Part shown: piece by piece, positions 45,812-55,912 of the stretch
Layout of the letters: each line of letters starts with the position of its first letter
Numbering within the stretch: the first letter of the stretch is position 1
Source: Vulcanisaeta moutnovskia 768-28
GTDB lineage: Archaea; Thermoproteota; Thermoprotei; Thermoproteales; Thermocladiaceae
Reading direction: 5' to 3'
Length of the DNA: 64,000 bases
Assembly (NCBI RefSeq): GCF_000190315.1
Contig: NC_015151.1
Location: 1,860,001-1,924,000 of the forward strand
The notes under the pieces: generated by a model
Told to the model about the DNA's origin: nothing
Seen by the model: the letters and a program-made list of their open reading frames with translations, nothing else
Database searches by the model: none
Translations under genes and position numbers: made by a program

Positions 45812-45912
45812 TTTACTTAATTAATTAAATAAATACCCTGAATTATATTGGTAATTTCTTCCTGTATTATTTAAATAATTATTTAAATAATATGTTTAAT
45901 AATTTAATTGAA
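45812..45912. promoter_or_regulatory. cluster of AT dyads between purC and purD
   Basis: A perfect TTTAA-N8-TTAAA at 45870-45887 is flanked by two one-mismatch copies, 45812-45829 (TTTAC) and 45895-45912 (TTGAA). The region is divergent between purC and purD. Much of it is near-palindromic repeats of ATTTAAATAAT. Confidence 0.5.
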
Positions 45913-45963
45913 TAATTTAAGGGAAACAATTATTAAGGCTGTAACGCGATTATTTAATCAATT

Positions 45964-47439
45964 ATGATAAGGAGCAAGGTACTAATTGTGGGTGATGGAG
46001 CCAGGGAGCACGCCCTGGCCGCTAAACTTAGTTTAAGCGTTCATGAACCCAGGATCAGTGCATTGGTTACACATGAAAATCCAGGGATTAGGAGGATTGT
46101 CGAGAGTAGTGGCGGCGAGTTAGTGAAGTCTGAACTGGACCAGAAGGGCTTGGTTAATGCCGTTAATAGGGTTAACCCGGACCTAGTGGTTATTGGGCCC
46201 GAGGAACCTCAGTTCGCGGGCGTTGCTGATAAGGCCGTCGAACTTGGTATACCAACCTTTGGGGTTCCAAGGTCTTTAGCCATGATAGAACAAAGCAAGG
46301 CCTTTGCAAGGGCCTTAATGTGGAAGTACAGAATACCAGGTAGGATCGCCTTTAGGGCATTTAGGAACATCAATGAGGCGCTTCAGTATATATCCAACGC
46401 AGGTTCTGTTGCGATAAAGCCAGCCAGGCAGAGCGGTGGTAAGGGCGTTAGGGTATTTTGGGATAGACTGGCCTATCTTAGGGATGGCATCAATGAGGCT
46501 AAGGTATCCCAGATACTCACGGTGTCCAGGGATATGGCTGCCTATGGCGATATTGATGAACTTATTGTCGTTGAGGAAGCCGTAACAGGTGTTGAGTACA
46601 CAGTACAGGTAATAAGTGATGGTAAATCTATTATCGCGCTACCGCCAATTCAGGACCACCCACATGTATTCGATCACGATATAGGCCCTGAGTGCGGCGG
46701 AATGGGCGCCATAGCGGGTCCAGGTCCATCATTACCCTTCCTAACCCAGGAGGAATATGAGGAAAGCATTGAAATAGTGAGGAGAACGCTTAATGCATTA
46801 CAACGTGAGATTGGGCCTAGGTATGTTGGTGTATTGAGTGGACAGTTCATGCTCACAATATATGGACCTACGCTCATTGAGTACTACAGTAGGTTCGGCG
46901 ATCCTGAGGCACTAAACGCATTGGCAATGCTCAATGGTGATTTACTGGAAATAATAGAGGCCGCCATTGAGGGTAGGTTATCAAGTGTTAAGTACTCATT
47001 TAAGGAGGGGATTGTCACTATTTCAAAGGCTGTGGCACCAATGGGTTATCCCCACAATAGGGGGTTAGCCCGTGGTAAATCAATGATCATTGACATGGAT
47101 GGAATAAGAGGAATGGGCTGCGAGGTTTATTTTGGGTCGGTTATTGAGGAAGGTGGACTTTACAAGACCCTGAGCTCGAGAGCGGTGGAGGTTCTTGCCA
47201 TGGGTAACACGTATGGAGAGACCTATGAAAAGATTGAGAATTGTATATCCCATATTAAGTCACTTGATTGGCAATTAATGCATAGGCGTGATATTGGTAG
47301 CGAGGAACTGATTGAGAGGAGGATCAAGGATGCTGAGCGTATCAGAACTGTCTATAAGTGGAGGAGAGACCATGGACTGGGCAAGATAAGAATTGATTGG
47401 GTGCCCGGCGGTGAAATCACCGTTTATGATTACACATAA
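45964..47439 (+). CDS. purD: phosphoribosylamine--glycine ligase PurD
   Basis: 491 residues. VLIVGDGAREHALAAKLS, VVIGPEEPQFAGVAD, KPARQSGGKGVRVF, PPIQDHPHVFDHDIGPECGGMGA and FGDPEALNALAML. ATP-grasp enzyme making GAR. About 60 residues longer than typical bacterial PurD because of the C-terminal extension (…KWRRDHGLGKIRIDWVPGG). Single-gene unit. Confidence 0.95.
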   Translation: MIRSKVLIVGDGAREHALAAKLSLSVHEPRISALVTHENPGIRRIVESSGGELVKSELDQKGLVNAVNRVNPDLVVIGPEEPQFAGVADKAVELGIPTFGVPRSLAMIEQSKAFARALMWKYRIPGRIAFRAFRNINEALQYISNAGSVAIKPARQSGGKGVRVFWDRLAYLRDGINEAKVSQILTVSRDMAAYGDIDELIVVEEAVTGVEYTVQVISDGKSIIALPPIQDHPHVFDHDIGPECGGMGAIAGPGPSLPFLTQEEYEESIEIVRRTLNALQREIGPRYVGVLSGQFMLTIYGPTLIEYYSRFGDPEALNALAMLNGDLLEIIEAAIEGRLSSVKYSFKEGIVTISKAVAPMGYPHNRGLARGKSMIIDMDGIRGMGCEVYFGSVIEEGGLYKTLSSRAVEVLAMGNTYGETYEKIENCISHIKSLDWQLMHRRDIGSEELIERRIKDAERIRTVYKWRRDHGLGKIRIDWVPGGEITVYDYT

Positions 47440-47551
47440 TGGCATGATCAATACTGTTGCTTCTTATAAAGTCCTGGATGCATAGTCAAAGCATTCAGAT
47501 AACACCGGTCTAATTTGATATAGCCTTTACCATACCCAGCATAGCGCTTGC

Positions 47552-47722
47552 ATGATTACTACTCGAGAGGTGGAGAGCGTAACATCCAGAGATATGGCTT
47601 TCCTTCTCACGGGTTTAACATTCCTATTCATATACTTAGTCCATTCATACTCCAGAAGTACAAATACAGCCGAATTTCTCTTTTTCCTTATCTACATAAT
47701 TTTTACTTTAAAATTAACCTGA
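47552..47722 (+). CDS. 56-residue membrane microprotein
   Basis: From ATG 47552 to TGA 47720-47722. Fifteen polar residues, then MAFLLTGLTFLFIYLVH and EFLFFLIYIIFTLKLT: two hydrophobic spans joined by a polar turn (SYSRSTNTA), a helical hairpin. A TATA-like TTGATATAG about 30 bases upstream fits a leaderless start. It lies between convergent purD and purT; no homologue recognised. Confidence 0.45.
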   Translation: MITTREVESVTSRDMAFLLTGLTFLFIYLVHSYSRSTNTAEFLFFLIYIIFTLKLT

Positions 47723-47734
47723 ATCTTAACTTTG

Positions 47735-48931
47735 TTACCTCACTTTAATTAGTGATACTGCTAATCTAGCCTTTTCCCTAGCCTCCTCTACAGTGTTTCC
47801 CGTGGCCAGGACGATGCCCATCCTCCTATGTCTATAGGCGAAGGGTTTCCCAAACAACCTAACCTGGACACCGGGTATTCTTAGCGTTTCCTCAAGCCCA
47901 GTGATCCTTGGTGCCCAAGCCTCGGTTTCTGCGAGGATTACGTGGGCGGCCGCAGGTGTTACCAGCTTGACCTCGGGTGTTGGTAGTCCCAAGGCGCTCC
48001 TCACGTGTATTTGAAACTCATTTATGTCGGTGCTAACTAACGTAACTAGACCGGTATCATGGGGTCTCGGCGATGCTTCGCTGAACAGTACCCTGCCATC
48101 CCTAGTGATAAGTATCTCGACACCATATATCCCAAGCCCTCCTAATTTATTTACCAGTTTAATGGCGTATTCCCTGGCTCTCTCAATAATGTCATTACTC
48201 ACCGTGGATGGGTGCCAGGACTCGACATAGTGATAGATACCCTCAGGTCTCTGGTGCTCTATTGGCGGTATCGTGGCGGTAACCGCATTATTACCCTGAG
48301 GGTACCTGTACGTCAACACCGTTAACTCCCTATCAATTCTCACGTATTCCTCAACCACAACCTTCCTACCACCACCCCTCGCGTGGGTCAATGCGTCCTT
48401 GAATCCTCGCTCAACATCTTCGTACTTACTAATGAGCACGTGGCCGTGGCCGCTGGAGCTCATTTCTGGCTTCAATAGACAGGGGAAGCCCAGGTCCATG
48501 CACGCCTTCTTCACGTCCTCGAAATCCTCGGCAAAGAAGTACCTGGCTGTTGGTAATTGAAGCTCCTCCGCAGCCAACCTCCTCAATTCGACCCTATTCA
48601 TGCACACCTTAACCGCCCTAGCGTTAGGCATGACCCTGAAACCCTCCTCCTCAAGATCGAGGAGCGCATCGGTGTTTATCGCCTCTATCTCGGCGATTAT
48701 CGCGTCGGGGCTCTCCCTACGTACTAGCGCCTTGATGGCGTTACCATCCATCATATTCACCACGTACCTCCTATGGGCAACGTGTATTGCTGGAGCCATG
48801 TCGTACCTATCCACTGCTATGACCTCAACACCCATGCGCTGAGCCTCAATGGCCATCTCCTTACCCAGCTCACCGCTACCCAACAGCATTATCTTCCTAG
48901 AGTCCTCAAGTAATGGTGGACCGAAACTCAT
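47735..48931 (-). CDS. purT: formate-dependent phosphoribosylglycinamide formyltransferase PurT
   Basis: 398 residues from ATG 48931, which overlaps the pur[64 protein letters not shown] and [20 protein letters not shown]-grasp enzyme that uses formate instead of formyl-tetrahydrofolate, usual for archaea without folate-dependent PurN. Confidence 0.95.
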   Translation of the reverse strand: MSFGPPLLEDSRKIMLLGSGELGKEMAIEAQRMGVEVIAVDRYDMAPAIHVAHRRYVVNMMDGNAIKALVRRESPDAIIAEIEAINTDALLDLEEEGFRVMPNARAVKVCMNRVELRRLAAEELQLPTARYFFAEDFEDVKKACMDLGFPCLLKPEMSSSGHGHVLISKYEDVERGFKDALTHARGGGRKVVVEEYVRIDRELTVLTYRYPQGNNAVTATIPPIEHQRPEGIYHYVESWHPSTVSNDIIERAREYAIKLVNKLGGLGIYGVEILITRDGRVLFSEASPRPHDTGLVTLVSTDINEFQIHVRSALGLPTPEVKLVTPAAAHVILAETEAWAPRITGLEETLRIPGVQVRLFGKPFAYRHRRMGIVLATGNTVEEAREKARLAVSLIKVR

Positions 48932-49611
48932 CACCAACCACCCCTAAGGCTCTCCTTGAGACTAAGCCAGAGTTTAAGGCCACCTGCTATGAATCTCCTT
49001 GGTACTAATACGGACTCTGCAGATCTCTCTGGATGAGGCATTAGGCCAAGGACGTTACCATCATAATTCGCTATGCCCGCTATCGAGGCAACCGAACCAT
49101 TGGGATTCTCCCCGAAGTATGTGAATACGGCCCTAGTCTCATCAATACTGTCTATGAAGTACCTGCCCTCACCGTGGGCAATCGGCATCGATATTACCTC
49201 GCCTGGTTCATATAGCTTTGTAAAGGGCGTTTTAACATCATTAATCCTAACCCAAATCCACCTAGCTATGAACCTGGGCGGATCATTGGGCAGTAATGCC
49301 CCAGGTAATAAACCAGTCTCAACCAGTATTTGGAAACCATTGCAAATACCAAGTACAGGCACGCCATCCTCAGCATCCATAACGACCTCCCCCATTGCCC
49401 GGGACCTGGCCGCTATCGCTCCGGCCCTCAACCAATCTCCATAACTAAAACCCCCAGGAATAACTACCGCGTCATAAATACCATGCTTATAGTCATCGTA
49501 CCAAATAAGCTCCGTATCAACCTTAACAACGTTCCTAAGTACGTGAACTACGTCGAGATCACCATTAGTGCCTGGAAACCTAATCACAGCAATCCTAGGC
49601 ACCCTCAACAC
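48931..49611 (-). CDS. purQ: phosphoribosylformylglycinamidine synthase glutaminase PurQ
   Basis: 226 residues. [56 protein letters not shown] (nucleophilic Cys) and [11 protein letters not shown] (His/Glu). Supplies ammonia to PurL. Start TTG 49611 overlaps purS by 17 bases; GTG 49605 is an alternative. Confidence 0.95.
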   Translation of the reverse strand: MLRVPRIAVIRFPGTNGDLDVVHVLRNVVKVDTELIWYDDYKHGIYDAVVIPGGFSYGDWLRAGAIAARSRAMGEVVMDAEDGVPVLGICNGFQILVETGLLPGALLPNDPPRFIARWIWVRINDVKTPFTKLYEPGEVISMPIAHGEGRYFIDSIDETRAVFTYFGENPNGSVASIAGIANYDGNVLGLMPHPERSAESVLVPRRFIAGGLKLWLSLKESLRGGW

Positions 49612-49867
49612 CTAGCACCAGTAGTTTATGGACTGTTGGATTGTAAATACGTGCTTTCATGCAAAGTTCCTCGATATACTTAATGGCCTCCATCTCGCTT
49701 CTAGACTCGACAAGAAAGCCCAGGTACTTACCACTAATCACCCTATTAACACTGTTATACCCGTTAGTGATAACGAGGCTCCTATGTATGGTTTCACCCT
49801 CGGGATCACGTGAACCTTTAAGGACTATCGCTACGTGTACCAAATACCTGCTTGTTGCATTGCTCAT
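49595..49867 (-). CDS. purS: phosphoribosylformylglycinamidine synthase subunit PurS
   Basis: 90 residues with the PurS pattern: YLVHVAIVLKGSRDPEGETIHRSL, VNRVISGKYLGFLVES and a C-terminal [10 protein letters not shown]. Bridges PurL and PurQ. Preceded on the reverse strand by CCTTTAAATAATATT about 25 bases upstream and by the dyad at 49927. Confidence 0.93.
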   Translation of the reverse strand: MSNATSRYLVHVAIVLKGSRDPEGETIHRSLVITNGYNSVNRVISGKYLGFLVESRSEMEAIKYIEELCMKARIYNPTVHKLLVLGVEGA

Positions 49868-49869
49868 TA

Positions 49870-49944
49870 ATTAAACAAATAATTAAATATTATTTAAAGG
49901 TTTTCCTTAATAATTCTCGTTTATTATTTAATAAAATAATTAAA
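49870..49944. promoter_or_regulatory. purS promoter with candidate purine operators
   Basis: An 83-base gap inside the purP-purS run holds a perfect TTTAA-TAAAATAA-TTAAA at 49927-49944 and a one-mismatch copy (ATTAA) at 49870-49887 next to the purS ATG. The first and its flank (…ACAATA) are nearly identical to the site at 52114-52135, over about 24 bases. An internal promoter for purSQT is likely. Confidence 0.5.
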
Positions 49945-49950
49945 CAATAC

Positions 49951-50967
49951 CTAAGTCAAGACATCGATTAACTTATCCCTGTTCACGGCCTCTCTAATCT
50001 CAATGGCAATCCTCTCACCCATATCAATAGGCTTATCAAAGTAAAGAATTGAGTATGGACTTCCAATGCCCATGTATACATTTGTCCCGGCTACAATCCT
50101 ACCAGAGAACTCGAAAACCACTATGCTCATGTCATCCTTAATAATTGATTCGAGACTGAAGGGACCAATCATGCCTGGCGGAACCAATTCAGACACTGCC
50201 TTAACGAAGTCTTCTCCATACCTCTGTACAGTGGGCAATAATGACTCCCTGAGGACCATTGGTAAGTTCCCAACGACCACAAACGTGGGCTCTTCAAGTC
50301 CAAAGACTCTACCATCAGCATTGCTCTCATACCTAATGTCCATACCCATGATCTCAACCCTATCATGCATTCTTGATGTGAAATAGTGATAATAGGCAGG
50401 TACTCCAATAACGTATTCCTGCATTATGAAGTCCTCCTTAACACTACTCAACCTTCTGATGAGTTCGTTCCTATCCCTGGCAATGAAGTAGCCCCTGCCA
50501 CCCTTTGCCCCATAGAGTTTAACAATGACTGGTTTATTCACGATGCTTGGGTCATCAAATGACTTGGGTATTGGTATCCCTGCACGCTCTAGGAGTTTCA
50601 TCTTCAATTTCTGGTCAGACTCCCACTTAATCAAGTATCTATTTCCAAAGGTCGGTATTGGCATGCTAATTGCTCTCCTCCAACCGATATACTCCACGTA
50701 ACTACCGTGTGGAATAAACACGGTATTTCTCTCAATTAAGTGATCAATTACTGACTCAAAATCACTGAAATCAACCTCAATAACCTCATTAATAAAACCG
50801 AAATGCCTGTAGAACCAGGCCGTTGATGGTTTGGCCACGGTTATCGTGTAAAAACCAAGCTTATTGGCGCCCCTAAGTATCTGCAGTGCCGTATGACTGG
50901 CCACTGTGGCTATGCTGACCCTATCTAAGTCGTAATCCTTTATTATTGACTCAATGTTCACACTCAT
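49951..50967 (-). CDS. purP: PurP (FAICAR synthetase), copy 1
   Basis: 338 residues, ATP-grasp. [88 protein letters not shown] and [23 protein letters not shown]. Archaeal PurP makes FAICAR from AICAR with formate and ATP. Overlaps copy 2 by 4 bases. Glycine-rich KGGRGYF loop conserved. Confidence 0.93.
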   Translation of the reverse strand: MSVNIESIIKDYDLDRVSIATVASHTALQILRGANKLGFYTITVAKPSTAWFYRHFGFINEVIEVDFSDFESVIDHLIERNTVFIPHGSYVEYIGWRRAISMPIPTFGNRYLIKWESDQKLKMKLLERAGIPIPKSFDDPSIVNKPVIVKLYGAKGGRGYFIARDRNELIRRLSSVKEDFIMQEYVIGVPAYYHYFTSRMHDRVEIMGMDIRYESNADGRVFGLEEPTFVVVGNLPMVLRESLLPTVQRYGEDFVKAVSELVPPGMIGPFSLESIIKDDMSIVVFEFSGRIVAGTNVYMGIGSPYSILYFDKPIDMGERIAIEIREAVNRDKLIDVLT

Positions 50968-52019
50968 GTAATCACCTCCTCAAGCTTACCCTGTTCGGTA
51001 GCCTCTTTAATCTCAATGGCAATCCTCCTACCAATTGACATAGGCTTACCAAAGTATAACTTACTATACTGTGAGCCAATCCCCATGTATATATTCGTGC
51101 CGCCGCCAATCCTGGGCGCCACATCATAAACCACCAGGTCCAGTTCAGGGGTTACCATGAACTGTAGTGTGAAGGGACCTATTACACCAGGTGGAACCAA
51201 TCTTTGGGTTGTTTCGGCAAATCTATGTCCAATTTCAAAGGTTCTTTCCAGTAGGCTTTCCCTTATCGTAGCCATTTCATGCCCAACCTCTATATACCTA
51301 ACATCGGCATCGATGTCCAATTGATCCCTTGCAGGAAGTCTAAATACACCATCAAGGTTGCTCTGAATCCTTCTGTCGAAGCTGTGCAACTCAAGCCTAC
51401 CCCTAACCCTTGAGTAGAAGTAATTGGCGTTAAAATGAGCACCAAGCACTAACTCCTCTATTGATGCGTTACTAAGGTCCTCAAGCCTGATTAAACCCCT
51501 CTCGGACAATCGCCTAGCCTTCCTTAACAAATCATCTCTATCCCTGGCAATAAAGAAGCCCCTCTCAACTCTCCTAACAGACTCAGGTAGCTTAACCATG
51601 ACAGGCCTATCCACATCATCAACGCTATTAAAGGTCCTCGGTCTCCTAATGCCAGCTTCATCCAATAACCTATAGTAATTGTGTGGACCAACTCTCTCCT
51701 CCCAACGCAGTAGGTACCTATTGCCGAATATTGGTATTGGGAATCTACCCTCAATGTTATCATAACCCACGTAGACCGCGAATGATCTATTAGGCACGAA
51801 GATCACGTTCTCCTGCCTAAGTAATGCAATAACATCACTATTTATAATCTCCACAAAATCATTAAGGACGATGAGTCTATCAATAATGGAAAACTCGCGG
51901 TAAGGTAACTCCCTACCTCTCTTGGCAACGGCTATTGTCCTAAAACCCTCATCCCTAGCACCATCAAGCACGTCAAGGGCCGAATGGCTAGCCAGTACGG
52001 CTATGGAGTAACCCTGCAT
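50964..52019 (-). CDS. PurP-like paralogue, copy 2
   Basis: 351 residues, same domain order: [86 protein letters not shown] and [23 protein letters not shown]. The ATP-grasp loop differs from copy 1 ([12 protein letters not shown] instead of GAKGGRGYF). Tandem PurP paralogues are known in Crenarchaeota without PurO/PurH; the second may have another step, not proven. First gene of the reverse unit. Confidence 0.9.
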   Translation of the reverse strand: MQGYSIAVLASHSALDVLDGARDEGFRTIAVAKRGRELPYREFSIIDRLIVLNDFVEIINSDVIALLRQENVIFVPNRSFAVYVGYDNIEGRFPIPIFGNRYLLRWEERVGPHNYYRLLDEAGIRRPRTFNSVDDVDRPVMVKLPESVRRVERGFFIARDRDDLLRKARRLSERGLIRLEDLSNASIEELVLGAHFNANYFYSRVRGRLELHSFDRRIQSNLDGVFRLPARDQLDIDADVRYIEVGHEMATIRESLLERTFEIGHRFAETTQRLVPPGVIGPFTLQFMVTPELDLVVYDVAPRIGGGTNIYMGIGSQYSKLYFGKPMSIGRRIAIEIKEATEQGKLEEVIT

Positions 52020-52072
52020 TGTCTTTATTGTTATAAAAATTCTTATAAATATTATTCACCAATACACACGGA

Positions 52073-52146
52073 GTAATATCGTTATTTATTTAAATAAATC
52101 ATTAAATAAATTATTTAATAAAATGATTAAACAATAACGATATTAC
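52073..52146. promoter_or_regulatory. large symmetrical operator between purP2 and phosphoribosyltransferase
   Basis: GTAATATCGTTATT at 52073-52086 and its exact reverse complement at 52133-52146 bracket two perfect TTTAA-N8-TTAAA dyads, at 52089-52106 and 52114-52131, 25 bases apart. It is placed upstream of both divergent TATA boxes, as for an activator or a looping repressor. Confidence 0.6.
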
Positions 52147-52197
52147 ATACCGAGAGATAAGAAAAATATTTAAATAATTCTTGAAATAACCAACCTA

Positions 52198-52812
52198 ATG
52201 TTAGCGACGTATAAACGAGTTATTAAGTATGATGGTAGGATGGTCCATCCCATAGAGATTATGGGCCTCAAAAGGGAATTGCCTGTGGTCTATATCGGGT
52301 ATGTTACAATTAATAATGAGAGGTTTGGGGCATACATAGCCTCAGACGCAGACTTAGTACTTGGTGACACCGAGTTTATTGGTGTTATTTCAGAGGAATT
52401 GGCAAGACTTATAGGGCCATTTAACCCAGATGTTATTGTTGCGCCCGAGGCAAAGTCCGTGGCCTTAGCATATGGAGTCTCAAAGAAACTAGGGATTAAT
52501 CACTTCATAATCGTACGTAAGGACACTAAGACCTACATGAGTGATTATATAAGCGTTGATGTAAGTTCAATAACGACAAGAAAGCCTCAACGATTAGTAC
52601 TTGATTCCGTATCAACAATGCGTTTAAGGGGACGTAGGGTTTGCCTTCTTGATGACGTTATTTCAACAGGAAGTACCATGAGGACTTTGGAAAGACTTAT
52701 TAAGATCGTCAATGCCAATATTATCTGTAAGGCGGTTATATGGGTCGAGGGACCGTGGATCGACGAACATGAGTTTCAATATATAGGTGAGTTACCTATA
52801 TTCATTGAGTGA
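52198..52812 (+). CDS. type I purine phosphoribosyltransferase (APRT-like)
   Basis: 204 residues. PRPP-binding motif RVCLLDDVISTGSTM near residue 145 and VIVAPEAKSVALAYGVSKKLG upstream; the substrate hood at the N-terminus fits adenine/hypoxanthine phosphoribosyltransferases of archaea. Salvages a purine base with PRPP. Divergent from purP2, sharing the dyad operator. Confidence 0.85.
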   Translation: MLATYKRVIKYDGRMVHPIEIMGLKRELPVVYIGYVTINNERFGAYIASDADLVLGDTEFIGVISEELARLIGPFNPDVIVAPEAKSVALAYGVSKKLGINHFIIVRKDTKTYMSDYISVDVSSITTRKPQRLVLDSVSTMRLRGRRVCLLDDVISTGSTMRTLERLIKIVNANIICKAVIWVEGPWIDEHEFQYIGELPIFIE

Positions 52813-53164
52813 TAGGTAGTAGTTGTTTCATGGGTGGTAGCGCATTCATGTTAGTGGTAAGAGAACAATATTATTGTGACACATTAACATGGAGCGCATT
52901 CAATTAGGCGCGTCAGGCATATGGATCTCTTAGGATGGTTTGTAATGTGTTCTTACTGAGAAGAGATCTATTGGTCTCTTCTGGCGAGTATTATGATGAT
53001 GGCGTAGGGGAGTTGGATATCACATGAGGCGTTATTTACTGGGTACTGCATTGAATCATTATTTTTATTTTCTTTAAATGATAATTTTATTTATTGCAAT
53101 AATTATTTTTATTGATAGTAAAAAGGTTTATTAGTATATTTATTACATGTTGCTGGTGATTTAG
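52813..53164. other. intergenic region with one hairpin
   Basis: About 350 bases. AGAAGAGA (52959-52966) pairs with TCTCTTCT (52975-52982) around an 8-base loop; it may end the phosphoribosyltransferase transcript, but no T-run follows. The rest is AT-rich and carries the promoter of the propeller gene. Near 52889 a short frame (MERIQLGASGIWIS) recalls an aldo/keto reductase start, too short to call. Confidence 0.4.
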
Positions 53165-54829
53165 ATGGAGCATATAATTGGTCTTTCTCTTTCCGTTTTT
53201 ATGTTAGTGGGTATTTCCTTGCTATTGGTGCCACAACAGGTTTTTGGTGGTGTCATTATTATGGCTAATATAACCACGGGTGGCGACCCCATGTACATGA
53301 TTTATAATCCATTAAATAATTATGTATATGCCATTAACCCTGAACTTGGAACTGTAAATGTGATCAATGGTATAAGGCTAATTATTAACATAACCATTGG
53401 GCGAGGTAGTCCTGAGGGCTTTGGAAGCAACGCAATCTTTGATCCGAAAAATGGGTATATATACGTGATCCCATATTCAATTACTGCGAATAATACGAGT
53501 ATATCCGTGATAAATGGTACTAAGGTAATTGCCAGTATCTCCCTGCCTGGCACGGCAAGTGGTGCATTACTTTATGACCCGGCTAATGGGCTTATATACG
53601 TGACCAGCAATAAGTATGGGTATGTAAGTATGCCTAATGGTTATAGGTCGCCATCACAGATACCGGTGGTTGGTTATGTAACCGTGATTAATGGAACGGT
53701 GATTATTGCCAATATAACTGCAGCCCCGAGGATTGGTTATATACTACTTAATGACTTGAACAATTATATTTACATTGCCGATGCCGGCTCTAACACAGTC
53801 CTAGTGCTCAATGGTACTAAGGTTGTGGCAAATTTGACGACAGGTATTTACCCAACGTACATGGTCCTTGATTACAAGAATGATTATGTCTATGTTAGCA
53901 ATTCGGATCCCTACTCCCAGGAAGGGCGCATGCTACCTGGCACTATATCCGTGATAAACGATACCAGGGTAATCGCAAACATAACCGTTGGTTTATACCC
54001 AAGCTATATGGTTTATGATCAAGAGGATGGTTATGTTTACGTTAGTAATTTATATTCAAACTACGTATCAGTAATAAACGGCACTTACCTAGTTACTAAT
54101 GTAATTACAGGCCATAACCCAGACATAATGCTTTATGACCCATCAAATGGCTATGTTTATGTGGGTAATGTTATTTCCTTCTCTCCACCGTATGAGAATG
54201 GCTCTGTGACAGTAATAAACAGTACTAGGATTATTGCCAATATAACTACTGGAACCTTCCCAGTACCCGATGTTTATGATCAGACTAACGGCTTTGTGTA
54301 CGTGATTAATTACCTGTCGGGGTCCATAACAATAATGAATGGAACGACCATAGTCAATACAATAGTCACTGGCGGTATGCCAAATAGCGCCTTGTATAAT
54401 CCATACAATGACTATGTATATGTTACAAATCCAAGGATTGGCATAATAACTGTATTATCCCCAGGAATAACATTACCTTTGAGCTATACGGTTACGTTTA
54501 TAGAGACGGGGCTTCCAGCGGGGACGAAGTGGTCAGTCACTATGAATTCGGTAATAAAGTCATCAACGACAAATGAGATAGCATTCATAACAAAACCTGG
54601 TATGTACACATACACGATCACGTCAAATAACTACATAGCAACACCATCCTCAGGAAAAATAAACATAACGGGTAATACAACCGTAGAATTAACATTCTCG
54701 AAAAACCCTAGTACTAACACTCCACAGGTATTGAGTTTCACACCAACATTATTAATCATAATCATTCTAATAATCATACTAATTATCTCATGGCTATTAA
54801 TTTACATAAGAAGAAAAATAAGGAAGTGA
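53165..54829 (+). CDS. surface YVTN-type beta-propeller protein
   Basis: 554 residues. Signal peptide about 1-28 (IGLSLSVFMLVGISLLLVP), then about nine repeats of 40-50 residues of the form NITTGxxPxxMxYDxxNgYVYVxNxxSNxVSVINGT, a PKD/thermopsin-like segment (TVTFIETGLPAGTKWSVTM) near residue 435-510, and a C-terminal transmembrane anchor followed by basic RRKIRK. Cell-surface protein exposed outside, rich in N-glycosylation sequons. Ligand unknown. Confidence 0.85.
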   Translation: MEHIIGLSLSVFMLVGISLLLVPQQVFGGVIIMANITTGGDPMYMIYNPLNNYVYAINPELGTVNVINGIRLIINITIGRGSPEGFGSNAIFDPKNGYIYVIPYSITANNTSISVINGTKVIASISLPGTASGALLYDPANGLIYVTSNKYGYVSMPNGYRSPSQIPVVGYVTVINGTVIIANITAAPRIGYILLNDLNNYIYIADAGSNTVLVLNGTKVVANLTTGIYPTYMVLDYKNDYVYVSNSDPYSQEGRMLPGTISVINDTRVIANITVGLYPSYMVYDQEDGYVYVSNLYSNYVSVINGTYLVTNVITGHNPDIMLYDPSNGYVYVGNVISFSPPYENGSVTVINSTRIIANITTGTFPVPDVYDQTNGFVYVINYLSGSITIMNGTTIVNTIVTGGMPNSALYNPYNDYVYVTNPRIGIITVLSPGITLPLSYTVTFIETGLPAGTKWSVTMNSVIKSSTTNEIAFITKPGMYTYTITSNNYIATPSSGKINITGNTTVELTFSKNPSTNTPQVLSFTPTLLIIIILIIILIISWLLIYIRRKIRK

Positions 54830-55470
54830 AAAAGTTTTTTGCAATTATTATGGTTTTTATTTAATTTTAAATATAATGAACAATCTTACTTAAAATTCAG
54901 AAAAATTAAGAGGTAATAGTATCGATAAATAGACTAGGTACTAGTATTAATTCGAATCCAAGGCTACATTGAGAGCAGTAATGCGGTAAGTAGGTCGTAC
55001 AATCTAGCAATTACAATAATAAGTATTAAGGATTATGGTAATAATTAGCATAACAATGCCCCAAAGGTCCTCTTCAATAATCCTCGGCTTAAATCATCGT
55101 GTTTAAGTAATACTCACGATCCCTGCTTAACCTATAAATGACTAGGCACAGTTTCATGGTATTCCGCATGCTTTTTCATTTTCTGCAGGGAAATACAAAG
55201 CCCGTGAATTTTATTTTCTTAGGTACAGGCCTATTTGATTTATTACTACCAAATAAGGGAGGAATACTTTTGGCTTATAAAGAGAGGAGTTTTGTTTAGG
55301 GCTAGGTTTTACGCAGGGCTATACGCACTATTCATTAAGATTGTTATATCCGCATTAATACTCTTAGTAAACTGCTCATAATTATGTTCTTAGTGATAAC
55401 CCCACTGCATGCATTGTCACTGCTTAACAATTACTACGTCTGCACTCTTTATAATAAGTACTTGTTATAA
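54830..55470. other. intergenic region, degenerate coding sequence suspected
   Basis: About 640 AT-rich bases. Fragments such as FWLIKRGVLFRARFYAGLYALFIKIVISALILLVNCS (about 55272-55382) have a membrane-protein feel and are followed by stops in all frames; they may belong to the damaged gene that follows. No RNA structure noticed. Confidence 0.4.
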
Positions 55471-55874
55471 GTGCTCACTGTAGTTTCTATTTATGTGGGG
55501 GTTAAATTTGTTGTCGATGGTTTTATCCGCGAGTTCATCCTACCTGTGGCTAGGGCTATGGCACTGCCACCATACAACGATAAATCTCTAATCAATGACT
55601 ATGCGGAGTTCATAACGAGGATTATTATGAATTGGCGGCTCAGCGACTCAAGGAATGGGGGTTTGCCCTCGCCATTAACATACTTGTGACGGATTCGAAG
55701 AAATCTAATGCTGTTTGGGCTAAGTTAAACAGTTACTACGCATACCTCGTGCACATTGGTTATGCAAGCCCATACAGACTCATTAGGGGTCACTACGTGG
55801 CCGGTGCGGAATCAATATACACATGGGTAAGGATATACAGAGTGCTTGATAGGTATCAACCCATTAAGCCATAG
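55471..55874 (+). pseudogene. hypothetical gene broken by a frameshift
   Basis: Two overlapping frames join sensibly: VVSIYVGVKFVVDGFIREF ILPVARAMALPPYNDKSL at 55471-55640, then EDYYELAAQRLKEWGFALAINILVTDSKKSNAVWAKLNSYYAYLVHIGYASPYRLIRG ending at 55874. One shift near 55620 would link them. No family recognised, so the pairing is an inference from composition and position. Confidence 0.4.
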
Positions 55875-55912
55875 GTATTAATCCACCAGGTTGTGCTGGG
55901 TAGATTGCTGTG

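Noticed and set aside
52889-52990. Aldo/keto reductase start (MERIQLGASGIWIS)
   Set aside because: Only 14 residues match and a stop follows; no continuation found in other frames.
54945-54975. tRNA-like T-loop (TTCGAATCC)
   Set aside because: No paired T stem, acceptor or anticodon arm around it. No tRNA or rRNA gene was found in the window.
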